From Mycobacterium sp. 1245111.1 (GTDB lineage Bacteria > Actinomycetota > Actinomycetes > Mycobacteriales > Mycobacteriaceae): a stretch of 64,000 nt of DNA. How positions within the stretch are numbered: position 1 is the stretch's first letter; each line of letters opens with the position of its first letter. A program made the translations under genes and the position numbers. The notes beneath the pieces are model-generated. The model made no database searches. It worked only from the letters and a program-made list of their open reading frames with translations, and was not told the origin of the DNA. Below, piece by piece: positions 26,501-35,239 of the stretch. The DNA lies in the NCBI RefSeq assembly GCF_001673405.1, contig NZ_LZLV01000099.1, forward strand, positions 40,864-104,863, read 5' to 3'.

Positions 26501-27669
26501 TTGGTCAGGCGTAGCCCGTTGCGTTGGATGAGCTCGAGCTCCTGGCGCGCCCGGTCGTCGAGTCCTGTTGGCTGGCCAAGCAATTCATTGACGGGACCGA
26601 GGATCAGGGTGAGCGGTGTCCGGAATTCGTGGCTGATACTGGAGAAGAACGTGGTCTTGGCTTGGTCAAGCGCAGCCAGTTCCTCGGCGCGCGATTGCTG
26701 GGCTTGGTAGCTACGGGTCCGTCCGATTCCGGCGGCGATATAACTGGCGACCAGTTCAACGAAGCTGCGGTAGGCGTCGTCGAAGAGGCGGTGCCGGTTC
26801 AGCGCCGCGACCAAGAAGCCGTAGGGACTGCCGCCCGGCTGCATCAGCGGTACCACGAACGCGGTCTCCGGCGGCCTCGGCCACGCGCCGGTCGGCAACT
26901 CGAGCGAGGCGTCGAATTCGACCACCCCGGCCTCGCCGCGGGCCGCTTTCTCCACCGGCCACAGCGCCTGACTGTCATCGACGGATAGGGTCTGCGGCGC
27001 CGCGACGTGTCCGGGTGTGATTCCGCTGGTCCCCGCCAGTTGCGCATCGCCGTCGTCGCCGAACAAGTAGGTGAGGGTGAACGGCAGATCGTAGGGATTA
27101 CGCGCGAGCTGGTCGGCGGCGAAGTCCAGCATCTGTTTCTCGGTGCGGACCACGCTCGGGTCCGAACCGAGATCGCGCAAGGTTGCCATCCGGCGCTCGC
27201 CGATCACCCGGTCGGTGTCCTCGCTGACAACGCAGAGCATGCCGACTACCTGGGCGTCGTCGTCGCGCAGTGGGCTGTAGGAGAACGTGTGGTAGGTCTC
27301 CTCCGGGTAGCCCGACCGCTCGAGTATCAGCATCAGTGCTTCATCCCACGTCGACTCGCCCGCGGACATGACCCGCTCGACGCGCGAATCGATATCACCC
27401 CAGATCTCGGCCCACACCTCGTTCGCCGGACGGCCCAGCGCCCACGGATACTTGCTTCCCAGGGTCTGACGGCGGTACGCCGCGTTGCAGAAGAACGTCA
27501 GCTCCGGGCCCCACGCCATCCACATCGAAAAGCGGGACGCCAGCAAGATATCGACGGCCGTACGGAGACTTTGCGGCCAGCCCTCGACCGGGCCCAACGG
27601 CGTCGCGGCCCAATCGACGGCGGCAAGATCGCGTCCGATCTCCTGGTCTGCGCGGAAGACCACTGACAT
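23545..27669 (-). CDS. Multidomain hybrid histidine kinase / RsbU phosphatase / RsbW-like kinase
   Basis: 1374 residues, no membrane helix. Order: PAS-like (about 10-165), GAF-like (165-320), HisKA with His347 (SSISHEFRTP), HATPase (Asn465, DTGIGIPP 492-499, GSGIGLAL 522-529), receiver with Asp627/628, phosphoacceptor Asp671 and Lys723. A second PAS (745-865), second GAF (865-1010), PP2C/SpoIIE phosphatase (Asp1053, Asp1071, Asp1190, Asp1238/1239) and C-terminal RsbW-like HATPase (Asn1296, DTG 1327-1329, GRGISL) follow. It thus holds a two-component relay, an antagonist phosphatase and an anti-sigma-type kinase in one chain. M. tuberculosis Rv1364c is a shorter PAS-phosphatase-kinase-STAS relative. 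Probably controls an alternative sigma factor through the overlapping STAS gene; no sigma gene is nearby. Confidence 0.9.
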   Translation of the reverse strand: MSVVFRADQEIGRDLAAVDWAATPLGPVEGWPQSLRTAVDILLASRFSMWMAWGPELTFFCNAAYRRQTLGSKYPWALGRPANEVWAEIWGDIDSRVERVMSAGESTWDEALMLILERSGYPEETYHTFSYSPLRDDDAQVVGMLCVVSEDTDRVIGERRMATLRDLGSDPSVVRTEKQMLDFAADQLARNPYDLPFTLTYLFGDDGDAQLAGTSGITPGHVAAPQTLSVDDSQALWPVEKAARGEAGVVEFDASLELPTGAWPRPPETAFVVPLMQPGGSPYGFLVAALNRHRLFDDAYRSFVELVASYIAAGIGRTRSYQAQQSRAEELAALDQAKTTFFSSISHEFRTPLTLILGPVNELLGQPTGLDDRARQELELIQRNGLRLTKLVNTLLDFSRIQAGRMQAHFEPTDLSAVTAELASIFRSAIDRAGLTFTVDCPALDRPVYLDREMWEKVVLNLLSNALKYTFDGSITIRIGHDDTSAVVTVTDTGIGIPPAELPRLFERFHRIETARARSTEGSGIGLALVKELVGMHGGTIEADSREGEGTTFTVRLPFGVAHLPGDEFASAPPPHANPGVIADPYVQEALRWLPSGTGTAVPPQATTTGVTSAEGDGKRARVLIADDNADMREYLTNLLGNSGYQVDEVVDGEKALKAIRAEVPDLVISDVMMPGIDGLQLVAALRAEPRTAAIPVLLLSARAGQEASIEGLQAGADDYLVKPFAAAELLARVRANIELARLRNHQSRWRTALVDSLQEAFFICDADGRVVEVNDAFTEILGYGPEHLPYSAVPPWWPDADTDPEARGLVESAFRQMLGCAQGAFTIPVDHADGHRVWVATSFSHADDPDTGHQIMVGTMRDVTAEHYIVQRQTALAALNQQLAQADTVEGALAGAAEELRRVWRARRVLVATFDSDDDSSAPELVCAGGPVGWGELSPRTQQVIESLRDAELLTTVAEEPGAAGIALRHTRGVSVFWVELAEHRPFSSEDHTLLTVLAGRLGQGLQRVYEVDEQRETAVALQHAMLGPASLPGGFAVRYLPASRPLQVGGDWYDVVNLDAGRVALIVGDCVGHGLEAATVMGQLRSACRALLLEKSSPSAVLAGLDRFAARLPGADCTTVLCAVLTHSTGELVYSSAGHPPAIVVHPDGTVQLLDRGQGLPLTIRPDQIRPEVSVTLSPRSTLLLYTDGLVERRGDSIDDGMARAANLVDGCRSRELDELADELMSRLEPSGGYPDDVAVLLYRQPAPLAMDFIADAKQLAPSRNALRSWLREAGVDEEQIQDMLVATGEAVANAIEHGHRDRPDGTISLRATAVVDGLHVSVIDTGVWKMPRDVPSAFRGRGISLMRCLVQDVSIHSSDAGTTVHMYARIT

Positions 27670-27774
27670 CCTCTCGAATTGTTAGCGTCGCTCTGCCAAG
27701 ACAATCATCTGTGGAGCTCTGGCCACCGGACACAGCCAAAGAGCTTTTGCCCTGCGACTGCGCAGATCGCCGTC

Positions 27775-27789
27775 CCCCATCGCATGGGG
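27775..27789. terminator. Short hairpin in the gap between the ABC permease and the kinase gene
   Basis: CCCCAT/ATGGGG arms pair perfectly around CGC. It lies in the 249-base gap downstream of the exporter operon and upstream of the kinase gene, so it could end exporter transcription. Short and without T-tract. Nothing else recognisable is seen in this gap. Confidence 0.25.
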
Positions 27790-27918
27790 TGATGGCTTGT
27801 TCCCGTTTTCCTCGATATGCAAGCCAGGCGGGACGCAGCTCACGCAGTTGCTCAATCCGGCCCATCCGGAACTGCGGCGCGCGGTCGACGCACCCAGATT
27901 CTGGCCGGCCGGAGTTCA

Positions 27919-28773
27919 TCAGTTTCGGTCCGACCACCGGAACACCACCAGGCACGCGGCCAGCCCACCGAGCGTCCACGCGGTCAGCACCAAGAAGACA
28001 TGCCAGTGCTCCCAATTTCCGGCCGGTTCGAAGGCCGCCATCTTCGACGGCAGCAACACCGACCGGAAACCTTGCGCCATCCACTTGACCGGAAAGATCG
28101 AGCCCACGGCCAACATCCAGGTGGGCAGGACGACGAGCGGCACGTAGGTGCCCGACACGAACTGCAGGCCGACGGCCGGACCGTTGGTCACCACGGCCGC
28201 CGACACGGCGTTGCTCGCCAGATTGCTGATGAAGATGCCCAGCAACGAGCAACTGACTGTGCCGAGAAGGAACACCCAGCTGAACGTGAACCACCCGAAA
28301 ATTGTTGTCGGCAACCGGAGATCGAAGAAGAGCAGGCCGACAGCCACGAGAATGACAGCCTCGGCGAGGCTGACGATGGCGACGAGAAAAATTTTCCCGA
28401 CGAAATACGAGAGCGCGGTGGTCGGCGTTCCGCGAAGGCGCCGCAGTGCGCCGGTGTCACGGTCGCCCGCGATGCTGATGCCCAGGTTGATAAATGAGGT
28501 CGACAAAATCCCGTAAGCCAGCATGCTGGCCGCGATGACGGCGCCCGTGCTGGTCTCGGTATCGGGGAGTTTGGTCGAAAAGATGGAACCCAGCAGGATG
28601 CAGATGACCGCCGGCAGTGAGAAAGTCAGGACCATCTGCTCGGGCCGGCGATAGAACATCTTGAGTTCGGGCACAACTCGCGACAGACCGATGCGTAGCG
28701 GCGACGGCAGGGTCGGCCGCTCGGGCGTGCTCCCCTGCTGCCGCGCCGTGCCGCTTGCCCGGTCGGTGACCAT
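27919..28773 (-). CDS. ABC-2 type transporter permease (DrrB-like)
   Basis: A 284-residue membrane protein with about six hydrophobic segments after a cytoplasmic N-terminus (residues 1-45). The sequence RDTGALRRLRGTP after TM2 is the conserved cytoplasmic loop of ABC-2 permeases that pair with DrrA-type ATPases. The start overlaps the ATPase stop (TAATG). As the last gene of the flavoenzyme-PKS-ATPase operon it most likely exports the polyketide product or a lipid derived from it. Confidence 0.85.
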   Translation of the reverse strand: MVTDRASGTARQQGSTPERPTLPSPLRIGLSRVVPELKMFYRRPEQMVLTFSLPAVICILLGSIFSTKLPDTETSTGAVIAASMLAYGILSTSFINLGISIAGDRDTGALRRLRGTPTTALSYFVGKIFLVAIVSLAEAVILVAVGLLFFDLRLPTTIFGWFTFSWVFLLGTVSCSLLGIFISNLASNAVSAAVVTNGPAVGLQFVSGTYVPLVVLPTWMLAVGSIFPVKWMAQGFRSVLLPSKMAAFEPAGNWEHWHVFLVLTAWTLGGLAACLVVFRWSDRN

Positions 28774-29609
28774 TACCGCATTCCGATCAGCTGCAGGTAG
28801 GCGTCTTCGAGCGTTGGCCGCGACACGGTCAGATCGACCAACTCCTCCCCGGCCAGGGAACGCTGTCGGATCAATTCGGTCGGGCGGTCGGTGTGCTCGG
28901 TGTGGATCGCGCTGGCCACCCGCCAGCGAACCGTCGCAGTCGAATCAACGTATCGGATCAAATTCTGGGGAGAGTCGACAGCGACCAGCTGTCCCCCGGC
29001 GATCACCGCGACACGATCGGCCAGCGCCGCCGCTTCCTCCAGGTAGTGGGTGGTCAGCAGAATCGTCGTCCCGGTGCGGGCAAGCAGCTCGATGAGGCTC
29101 CAAAACCGCAGCCGCGCTTCGGGATCGAATCCTGTCGTCGGTTCGTCGAGGAACAGCAGCGTCGGCGAGTTGATGATGCCCAGCGCGACGTCGAGCCGGC
29201 GCCGCTGTCCGCCGGACAGCGTCCGCACTTTCGAGCCGGACACCGAGCTGAGCCCGACCAGCTTGAGCAACTCGCTGGGGTCTCGGGCATTGCCATAGCA
29301 TTTCGCGAACATCTGCAGCGTCTCGGTGACGGTCAGCATCCCGGCGTCGCTGACCTCTTGGAGCACGATGCCGATCTTGGCGCGCCAGCTCCGGCCTGCG
29401 GTTGCCGGGTCTTCTCCCAACACGCTGACCTGTCCCGAGTCCCGTTTGCGATGGCCCTCGAGGATCTCGATCGTGGTGGACTTACCGGCCCCATTGGGCC
29501 CGAGGATGGCGAACACCTCGCCGTATCCGACATCGAGGTCTACATTCCGCACGGCCTGTAATTGCCCATACCGCTTGGACAATCCGCGGACCTGCACGGC
29601 GAATGTCAC
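28773..29609 (-). CDS. ABC transporter ATP-binding protein (DrrA-like)
   Basis: A 278-residue ATPase with Walker A GPNGAGKSTT, signature LSGGQRRRLDV, Walker B LLFLDEP and the switch His (LLTTHYLEEA). The C-terminal extension fits the DrrA/NodI group of multidrug, polyketide and lipid exporters. It overlaps the PKS stop by four bases (ATGA) and the permease start by one base, so it is tightly coupled to both. Confidence 0.92.
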   Translation of the reverse strand: MTFAVQVRGLSKRYGQLQAVRNVDLDVGYGEVFAILGPNGAGKSTTIEILEGHRKRDSGQVSVLGEDPATAGRSWRAKIGIVLQEVSDAGMLTVTETLQMFAKCYGNARDPSELLKLVGLSSVSGSKVRTLSGGQRRRLDVALGIINSPTLLFLDEPTTGFDPEARLRFWSLIELLARTGTTILLTTHYLEEAAALADRVAVIAGGQLVAVDSPQNLIRYVDSTATVRWRVASAIHTEHTDRPTELIRQRSLAGEELVDLTVSRPTLEDAYLQLIGMR

Positions 29610-32600
29610 GACAGCGCCTCGTCCTGCTTCTCGAGTTCGGCCAGCAGTTGTCGCAGCTCGGCCTCCGACAATTGCTCGACCATCCGGTCGACACCGTCGT
29701 CGGTTGCGTCCGGCTCGGTTGCCGCACTTGCGGCGCTGTCCGGGTCGGCGTCGTCGAATCGCAGTTCCGAGAGAATCCGGGTCGCCACCGAATTGACGCT
29801 GACACCCCGGAGGAGTTCGAGCAACGGCAGGTCGATGGCGAACGTCGCGTTGACCCTCAGCCTGAAGTCCATCGCCATCAAAGAGTCCAGGCCGAGGTCA
29901 TCGAGCGCATCGTCCGCGCCGATCTCGGTGGCCGCGATCTCGAACACCGCGGCAGCGATCTGCTGCACGCTGCCGACAACCACCTCGTGCCTTTCGGCTG
30001 TCGGGAGCTTCGCTAGGAAGTCCAGCGCTGAGAGATCGGAATCAATTGTCTCAGAAGAACTTTCAGTGATACCCAATTCAGCGAACATCGGCGGCAGCTT
30101 AGCGCCGAGAGCGGCGCGACGGGCTCGCGCCCAGTCGGCGGTGATTGCGACGACGGTCGGCATGTCCTGAGTGATGAGCCGGTCGAGAATCGCGGTGCCG
30201 GCCGAGGGCGTGATGAGGTCGATGCCGCGCTGTGCGTAGAGCTTCTCCAGTTTGAGCTCTTCGACCATGCCCACCGACCACGGACCCCACCCGATGGTGA
30301 GTGCGGGCAGTCCTTGGGCCCGCCGGAAGTGCGCGAAGGTGTCGAGGAATGCATTTGCAGCGGCGTAGTTTCCCTGTCCGGGTGAAGCGATCACCGAGCC
30401 CGCCGACCCGAACATGACGAAGAATTCCAAGTCGTGACCGCGCAGCGCGTTGTGCAGCACGCGAGTGCCCGTGACTTTCGGCGCCATGACCGAGGTGAAG
30501 TCACTCTCGGTCATGTTCACCAAAAGCCGGTCGTCGACTGATCCCGCGGAGTGCACGAGTCCCCGAATCGGGCGGCCTCCGTTGCGCGTATGGTCGCGCA
30601 GCCAGCCGTCGACCTGGGCTGCGTCAGTAATGTCCACGCTTGCCGTGGTCACGCACCCACCCAGGCGTTCAATCTTTCGGATTGCTCTGACCGTCTCGTA
30701 ATGCCGGTGCTCCTTGGACAGCAGCGACCACTGATCCCGCGGCGGGATCTCGCGGCGCGACAGCAATGTGATATGGCGGGCTCCGCGCTCGGCGAGGTAA
30801 GTGGCCACGGTGCGGCCGAGCGCGCCGGCGCCACCGGTGACGACGTAGGTCGCGTCGGGGGTGAGCTTCGTCGGGAAGGCCGGTGCCAGGTGTGCCGCCG
30901 GGCGCAACCTCGGTACGAATGTCGTTGTGCCTCTTAATGCGATCTGATCCTCGGGACTGCCGGCGAGGATATGCTCGCAGATGCGCGAGGCCAGATCCGT
31001 TGCGTCGTGGGCGGCGTCGATGTCGATCAATCCGCCCCAGCGGTCGACGAACTCTTGGTGTCCCACGACGCGCCCAAGTCCCCATACCGCGGCCTGGTCG
31101 ACGGAGAGTAGCTCGCTTCCCAGAACCGGTTGCGCGTTGGCGGTGAGCACATAGAGCCGTGGTTTGGCGGCGTCGTGGTCGGCCAGGGCTTTAACGAGAT
31201 GCAGAATCGTGAAAACACCTAGGCTCTCGTCGATCTCGCTGCGACCATCAGGTTGGTGGCCGTCAGGTTTGGCGCGGATGTCGAGGGGCCAGCAGTTGAC
31301 GATGCCGGCAAGCTCTCCGTCGCTGTCCAGTTGGGCTTCGATCAACCGGTCGATCTGCTCGGGTTGGCGAGGGTTCAATGCGTAGCCGCCGCCGACCTTG
31401 CTCAGCGCGGTGACATCTTGGCGGAGCACCGCGCGGACACGATGGCCGCTGCGACGCAACTGGTCAGCCAGCGCGGTCCCGACACCGCCGCTGTCCAGGA
31501 AAACCAACCAGGACAGGTTGTCGGGCGGCGTTATCGCCTCGGTGGCGGCCGGCTCAGAGCGCTCGACCCACTCGAGTTCGTAGAGTCCTTTGTCAACCTG
31601 CTCGGGTGAGAGATTCGACTTCTCGCTCAGTGCCTGCAATGTGAAGCCGGTGAACACCGCGACCAGCTCGCCGTCGTCGCCGAGAAGCGTGATGTCGCTT
31701 TCGATCCCGTCCTTGGTCGCTGACACCACGGTGATCTGGGCTGTCATGCGTCGCGGGGGGGAGCGATAGATGGCGCTGCGCCTGATGTGGACGGGAAGAT
31801 AAGCGTCTTCGTTGCCCTCGCGGTCTAGAAGGGTTGTGCCAATCACTGATTGGAATGCGCCGTCGATGAGGACCGGGTGGAATCGGTACTTGTCGACGTC
31901 GCCGGCGATCCATTCGGGTGCCAGGATCTCTGCGGTCGCCCAACCATCCCCGCAGACGATGCCGGCAATCGATTGGAGCGCCTCGCCGTAGCTGAAGCCG
32001 ACTGCCTGAGAGCGGGTGTAGAACTCGTCGCCGTCGACGGTGGTGGTTACCGGCGACGCGCCCGGTTTGGCGACCGGATCCGGTGAGGGGAGCCTGTTGA
32101 GTTCCGCCGTTGCGGTCAGCATCCACTTGACGTCACCGGATGTGGTCGCGGTGAACGCTGCGAACTCAAGACACCCGGTATCGCGGTTCAGGGTGGTCCG
32201 CAGCACGGGGTCGCAGGTGTCGTCGAGGATCACCGCACGCAGAAGACGGAGCTGGTCGACGCAGTACTCTGTCGACCCGTAGGTCGCTTCGGCTGCGGCC
32301 AAAGCCATTTCGACATAGACCGCGCCAAGGACCAGAACACTTCCCTGCACCGTGTGCTCGGCCAGAAACGGCAGGGTGGCGGTGTTCAGCTCGACTTCCC
32401 AGGTCGGGTGGATACCGCTCACCGGCTGACCGAGTAGCGGGTGGACCGGGTTGTAGTGCAGATCCTCGGCAGCTTCCTGGGTCTCGTTCCAATAGCGCTT
32501 GGACTGCCATGGGTACGACGGAAGCTTCACCAGCCGCGCGTATTCCCGAGGGTAGAAGGTGTCCCACTGCACCGGGTGACCATGGCAGTGCAGCGCGCCG

Positions 32601-35239
32601 ACGCAGTTCATCAGCGCACGACCGGCGTCCTCGTCGCGTCGCTGGGCGGCCAGCACGACAGCGTCGGAACGCTGCGCCGCGGCGATCTCGAAGAGTGAGG
32701 AGACGAGGACGGGATGTGGTCCCAGCTCTACGAAGTGGCTGTAGCCGTCTTGCAGCATGCGACGGATCGCTGGTTCGAATAGAACTGTGGCACGCGTGTT
32801 TTGCCACCAATAGCCCGCAGCATCGCCGTAACCCTGCAACTGCTCCCCTGTGACCGTCGAGTAGAGCGCAGTCGTCGCGGGGCCCGGCTGCAATTCCTTG
32901 AACGCGTTGACAAGCTCGTCTTTGATGGCGTCCATGAAATGGGTGTGATACGGCACTTTCCCGCTGAGAAACCGGTTGAACACCCCGGCGTCCTCCAGGT
33001 GGCGCGCGATCTGCCCAAGGAGTTCGCCCTCGCCGGCGACGGTGACGGTGGACGGGCCGTTGACGGCAGCGATCGAGATTGTCGATCCCACGGCGTTGCG
33101 TGCCGCGTCGTCGATCGTGTCCACGAAGTCTTCGGCGCTCAGACCGACGGCGAGCATGCGGCCCTGCCCGCTAGTGCGTTGCTGCAAGCGACTTCGGTGA
33201 TAAACGACGTGGACGGCCTGCTCGAAGGTGAGGATGCCGGACAGGTAGTGGGCCGCCACTTCGCCGGCGCTGTGCCCGATCATCGCGTCCGGGATGATTC
33301 CGACCTCGCGCAACTGCTCGGCCAGCGCTACCTGAATGGCGAAGTTGGCAGGTTGAGCGACGTCGGTTTGGCCCATGCGGGAACGGCTTTCGTCCGCGCG
33401 GAGTTCGTCGATCAGGGACCAGCCCGTGTGGCGGGACAGCTCACGATCGCTGCGACGAATGCTCTCGGCGAATGCCGGATACTCGTCGAGCAGACCGCGG
33501 CACATCCTCCACCACTGCGGGCCCATACCGGTGCAGACGAATGCGAGTTTCGGTGCGCTCGTACCGGTCCGCGTCGCCGTGATGTGACCGGCGTCAGCGA
33601 GTGATTGAAGTTGTTGCCGCGCATCGCTGATGCTGTCCGCGACCAGGGTGCGCCGGTAGTTCAGATGTGCACGACGTTGACTGAGGGTGTAACCGAGGTC
33701 GAGCAACGTGAGATCGGGATGTGCGCCAATGTGCTCGGCCAACTGACGGGCCGTGACCGCGAGCGCATCCTCGGCGCGGGCCGAGATGGGCAGGACGGCC
33801 AGTGGCAGTCGCAGGGACCTGTCGGGGACGTCGATTCGCGAAGGGATTGGTGGCTCGGCGAGCACAACGTGTGCGTTGGTGCCGCCGAAGCCAAAGGAGT
33901 TGACCCCGGCCACGCGCCGCGCGGTTTCAGGGAACGGGCGGCCGGTCCGCGGAATCTCGATACACAGCTGCTCCCAGGGGATTTGCGCGCTCGGGTTGTG
34001 CAAGTGCAGGTTCGCTGGAATGTAGCCGTGTTTGACCACGAGGGCGGCTTTGATCAGTCCTGCAACGCCGGCGCCGGCCTCGAGGTGGCCGATGTTGGTT
34101 TTGACCGATCCGATCACCAACGGGTCGGTGGTCTGGCGCTCGGAGGCGAGCGCGTTCGCCAGTGCCCGGATCTCGATCGGGTCGCCGACCGGGGTCCCCG
34201 TGCCGTGGGCCTCGACGTAGCCGACGTCGTTAGGCTGAACGCCAGCCCGCCGCAGGGCTGTTGTGATGGCCGCTGCTTGCGCGTCTGAGCTCGGTACCGT
34301 GATGCCATCGGTATGGCCGTCCTGAGACACCGCGGTGCCCAGGATCTGCGCGTAGATGCTGTCGCCGTCTCGTAGGGCGTGCGCCGTCGGTTTGATCACG
34401 ACCACGGCGCCGCCCTCGCCACGTGCATATCCGTCAGCGGCCTCGTCGAAGGCCTTGCACCGGCCGTCGGGTGCCAGAAATCCGCTCTTCGATTCCGCAA
34501 TCGCCGTGTTCGGCCCGACGATCGCGTTCACGCCGCCGGCTATCGCCAGATCGCATTCGCCATTCCAAATGGCCTGCGCGGCAAGATGAACTGCGACCAA
34601 CGAGCTCGAACAGGCGGTGTCGACGGTCATGCTGGGGCCGCGGAAATCGAAGGCGAACGAAATGCGGTTCGCCAGCATCGTCATCATCATTCCGGTCGCG
34701 GAGTGTGTCTTGAACCGGTATCGACTGGTGCGGCCGTGATTTTGCAGAAGCTGGTAATCGAGGGTGAATCCGCCGACGAACACCCCGACGTCAGTGCCGG
34801 CCAGACTGTCGGCGGATATACCGCCGTCTTCCAGCGCCTCCCATGTGGTTCGCAGCAGCAGGCGCTGTTGTGGGTCGACCAAGTTCGCCTCGCGCGGCGA
34901 GATGCCGAAGAATTGAGGATCGAATTGGTCGATCTCGCTCAGGAACCCGCCTCGGCGGGTCGTCATCTTCCCGACCTTTTTCGGGTTCGGGTCGTAGTAT
35001 TTGGCGGCATGCCAACGCGTTTCGGGAACTACCCGGGTAGCGTCGGTCTCGCCGCGTAGCAACTCCCAGTACAGCTCCGGGGTCAGCGCGCCGCCCGGGA
35101 GGTGGCAACCGATTCCGACGATAGCCAGTGGCTCGTGAGCGCTGTGTTCGGCACGCGTATTCAAGCTATCGACCTTACGAACTGTGAACGGATCAGTGGT
35201 CTGCTCAGGTGTATTCGAGTTGCGTAGCGTCTCGGACAA
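29606..35239 (-). CDS. Type I polyketide synthase, single module KS-AT-DH-KR-ACP
   Basis: 1877 residues. KS (about 37-465) with Cys210, His345, His385; AT (565-870) with Ser657 (GHSAGE); DH (930-1205) with His962 and Asp1126/Gln1130; KR (1460-1700) with GGAGALG 1469-1475, Ser1612, Tyr1625, Asn1629 and a VDD triplet (1568-1570) suggesting B-type stereochemistry; ACP with Ser1786 (DLGLDSL). There is no ER and no thioesterase. AT position 764-767 is YHTH, neither HAFH (malonyl) nor YASH (methylmalonyl). DH motif HxxxGxxxxP has Leu971 for Pro. Layout matches iterative aromatic (6-MSAS-like) or partly reducing synthases. The TTG start at 35239 lies 35 bases inside the flavoenzyme gene; TTG 35164 is an alternative. 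Product unknown. Confidence 0.92.
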   Translation of the reverse strand: MSETLRNSNTPEQTTDPFTVRKVDSLNTRAEHSAHEPLAIVGIGCHLPGGALTPELYWELLRGETDATRVVPETRWHAAKYYDPNPKKVGKMTTRRGGFLSEIDQFDPQFFGISPREANLVDPQQRLLLRTTWEALEDGGISADSLAGTDVGVFVGGFTLDYQLLQNHGRTSRYRFKTHSATGMMMTMLANRISFAFDFRGPSMTVDTACSSSLVAVHLAAQAIWNGECDLAIAGGVNAIVGPNTAIAESKSGFLAPDGRCKAFDEAADGYARGEGGAVVVIKPTAHALRDGDSIYAQILGTAVSQDGHTDGITVPSSDAQAAAITTALRRAGVQPNDVGYVEAHGTGTPVGDPIEIRALANALASERQTTDPLVIGSVKTNIGHLEAGAGVAGLIKAALVVKHGYIPANLHLHNPSAQIPWEQLCIEIPRTGRPFPETARRVAGVNSFGFGGTNAHVVLAEPPIPSRIDVPDRSLRLPLAVLPISARAEDALAVTARQLAEHIGAHPDLTLLDLGYTLSQRRAHLNYRRTLVADSISDARQQLQSLADAGHITATRTGTSAPKLAFVCTGMGPQWWRMCRGLLDEYPAFAESIRRSDRELSRHTGWSLIDELRADESRSRMGQTDVAQPANFAIQVALAEQLREVGIIPDAMIGHSAGEVAAHYLSGILTFEQAVHVVYHRSRLQQRTSGQGRMLAVGLSAEDFVDTIDDAARNAVGSTISIAAVNGPSTVTVAGEGELLGQIARHLEDAGVFNRFLSGKVPYHTHFMDAIKDELVNAFKELQPGPATTALYSTVTGEQLQGYGDAAGYWWQNTRATVLFEPAIRRMLQDGYSHFVELGPHPVLVSSLFEIAAAQRSDAVVLAAQRRDEDAGRALMNCVGALHCHGHPVQWDTFYPREYARLVKLPSYPWQSKRYWNETQEAAEDLHYNPVHPLLGQPVSGIHPTWEVELNTATLPFLAEHTVQGSVLVLGAVYVEMALAAAEATYGSTEYCVDQLRLLRAVILDDTCDPVLRTTLNRDTGCLEFAAFTATTSGDVKWMLTATAELNRLPSPDPVAKPGASPVTTTVDGDEFYTRSQAVGFSYGEALQSIAGIVCGDGWATAEILAPEWIAGDVDKYRFHPVLIDGAFQSVIGTTLLDREGNEDAYLPVHIRRSAIYRSPPRRMTAQITVVSATKDGIESDITLLGDDGELVAVFTGFTLQALSEKSNLSPEQVDKGLYELEWVERSEPAATEAITPPDNLSWLVFLDSGGVGTALADQLRRSGHRVRAVLRQDVTALSKVGGGYALNPRQPEQIDRLIEAQLDSDGELAGIVNCWPLDIRAKPDGHQPDGRSEIDESLGVFTILHLVKALADHDAAKPRLYVLTANAQPVLGSELLSVDQAAVWGLGRVVGHQEFVDRWGGLIDIDAAHDATDLASRICEHILAGSPEDQIALRGTTTFVPRLRPAAHLAPAFPTKLTPDATYVVTGGAGALGRTVATYLAERGARHITLLSRREIPPRDQWSLLSKEHRHYETVRAIRKIERLGGCVTTASVDITDAAQVDGWLRDHTRNGGRPIRGLVHSAGSVDDRLLVNMTESDFTSVMAPKVTGTRVLHNALRGHDLEFFVMFGSAGSVIASPGQGNYAAANAFLDTFAHFRRAQGLPALTIGWGPWSVGMVEELKLEKLYAQRGIDLITPSAGTAILDRLITQDMPTVVAITADWARARRAALGAKLPPMFAELGITESSSETIDSDLSALDFLAKLPTAERHEVVVGSVQQIAAAVFEIAATEIGADDALDDLGLDSLMAMDFRLRVNATFAIDLPLLELLRGVSVNSVATRILSELRFDDADPDSAASAATEPDATDDGVDRMVEQLSEAELRQLLAELEKQDEALS

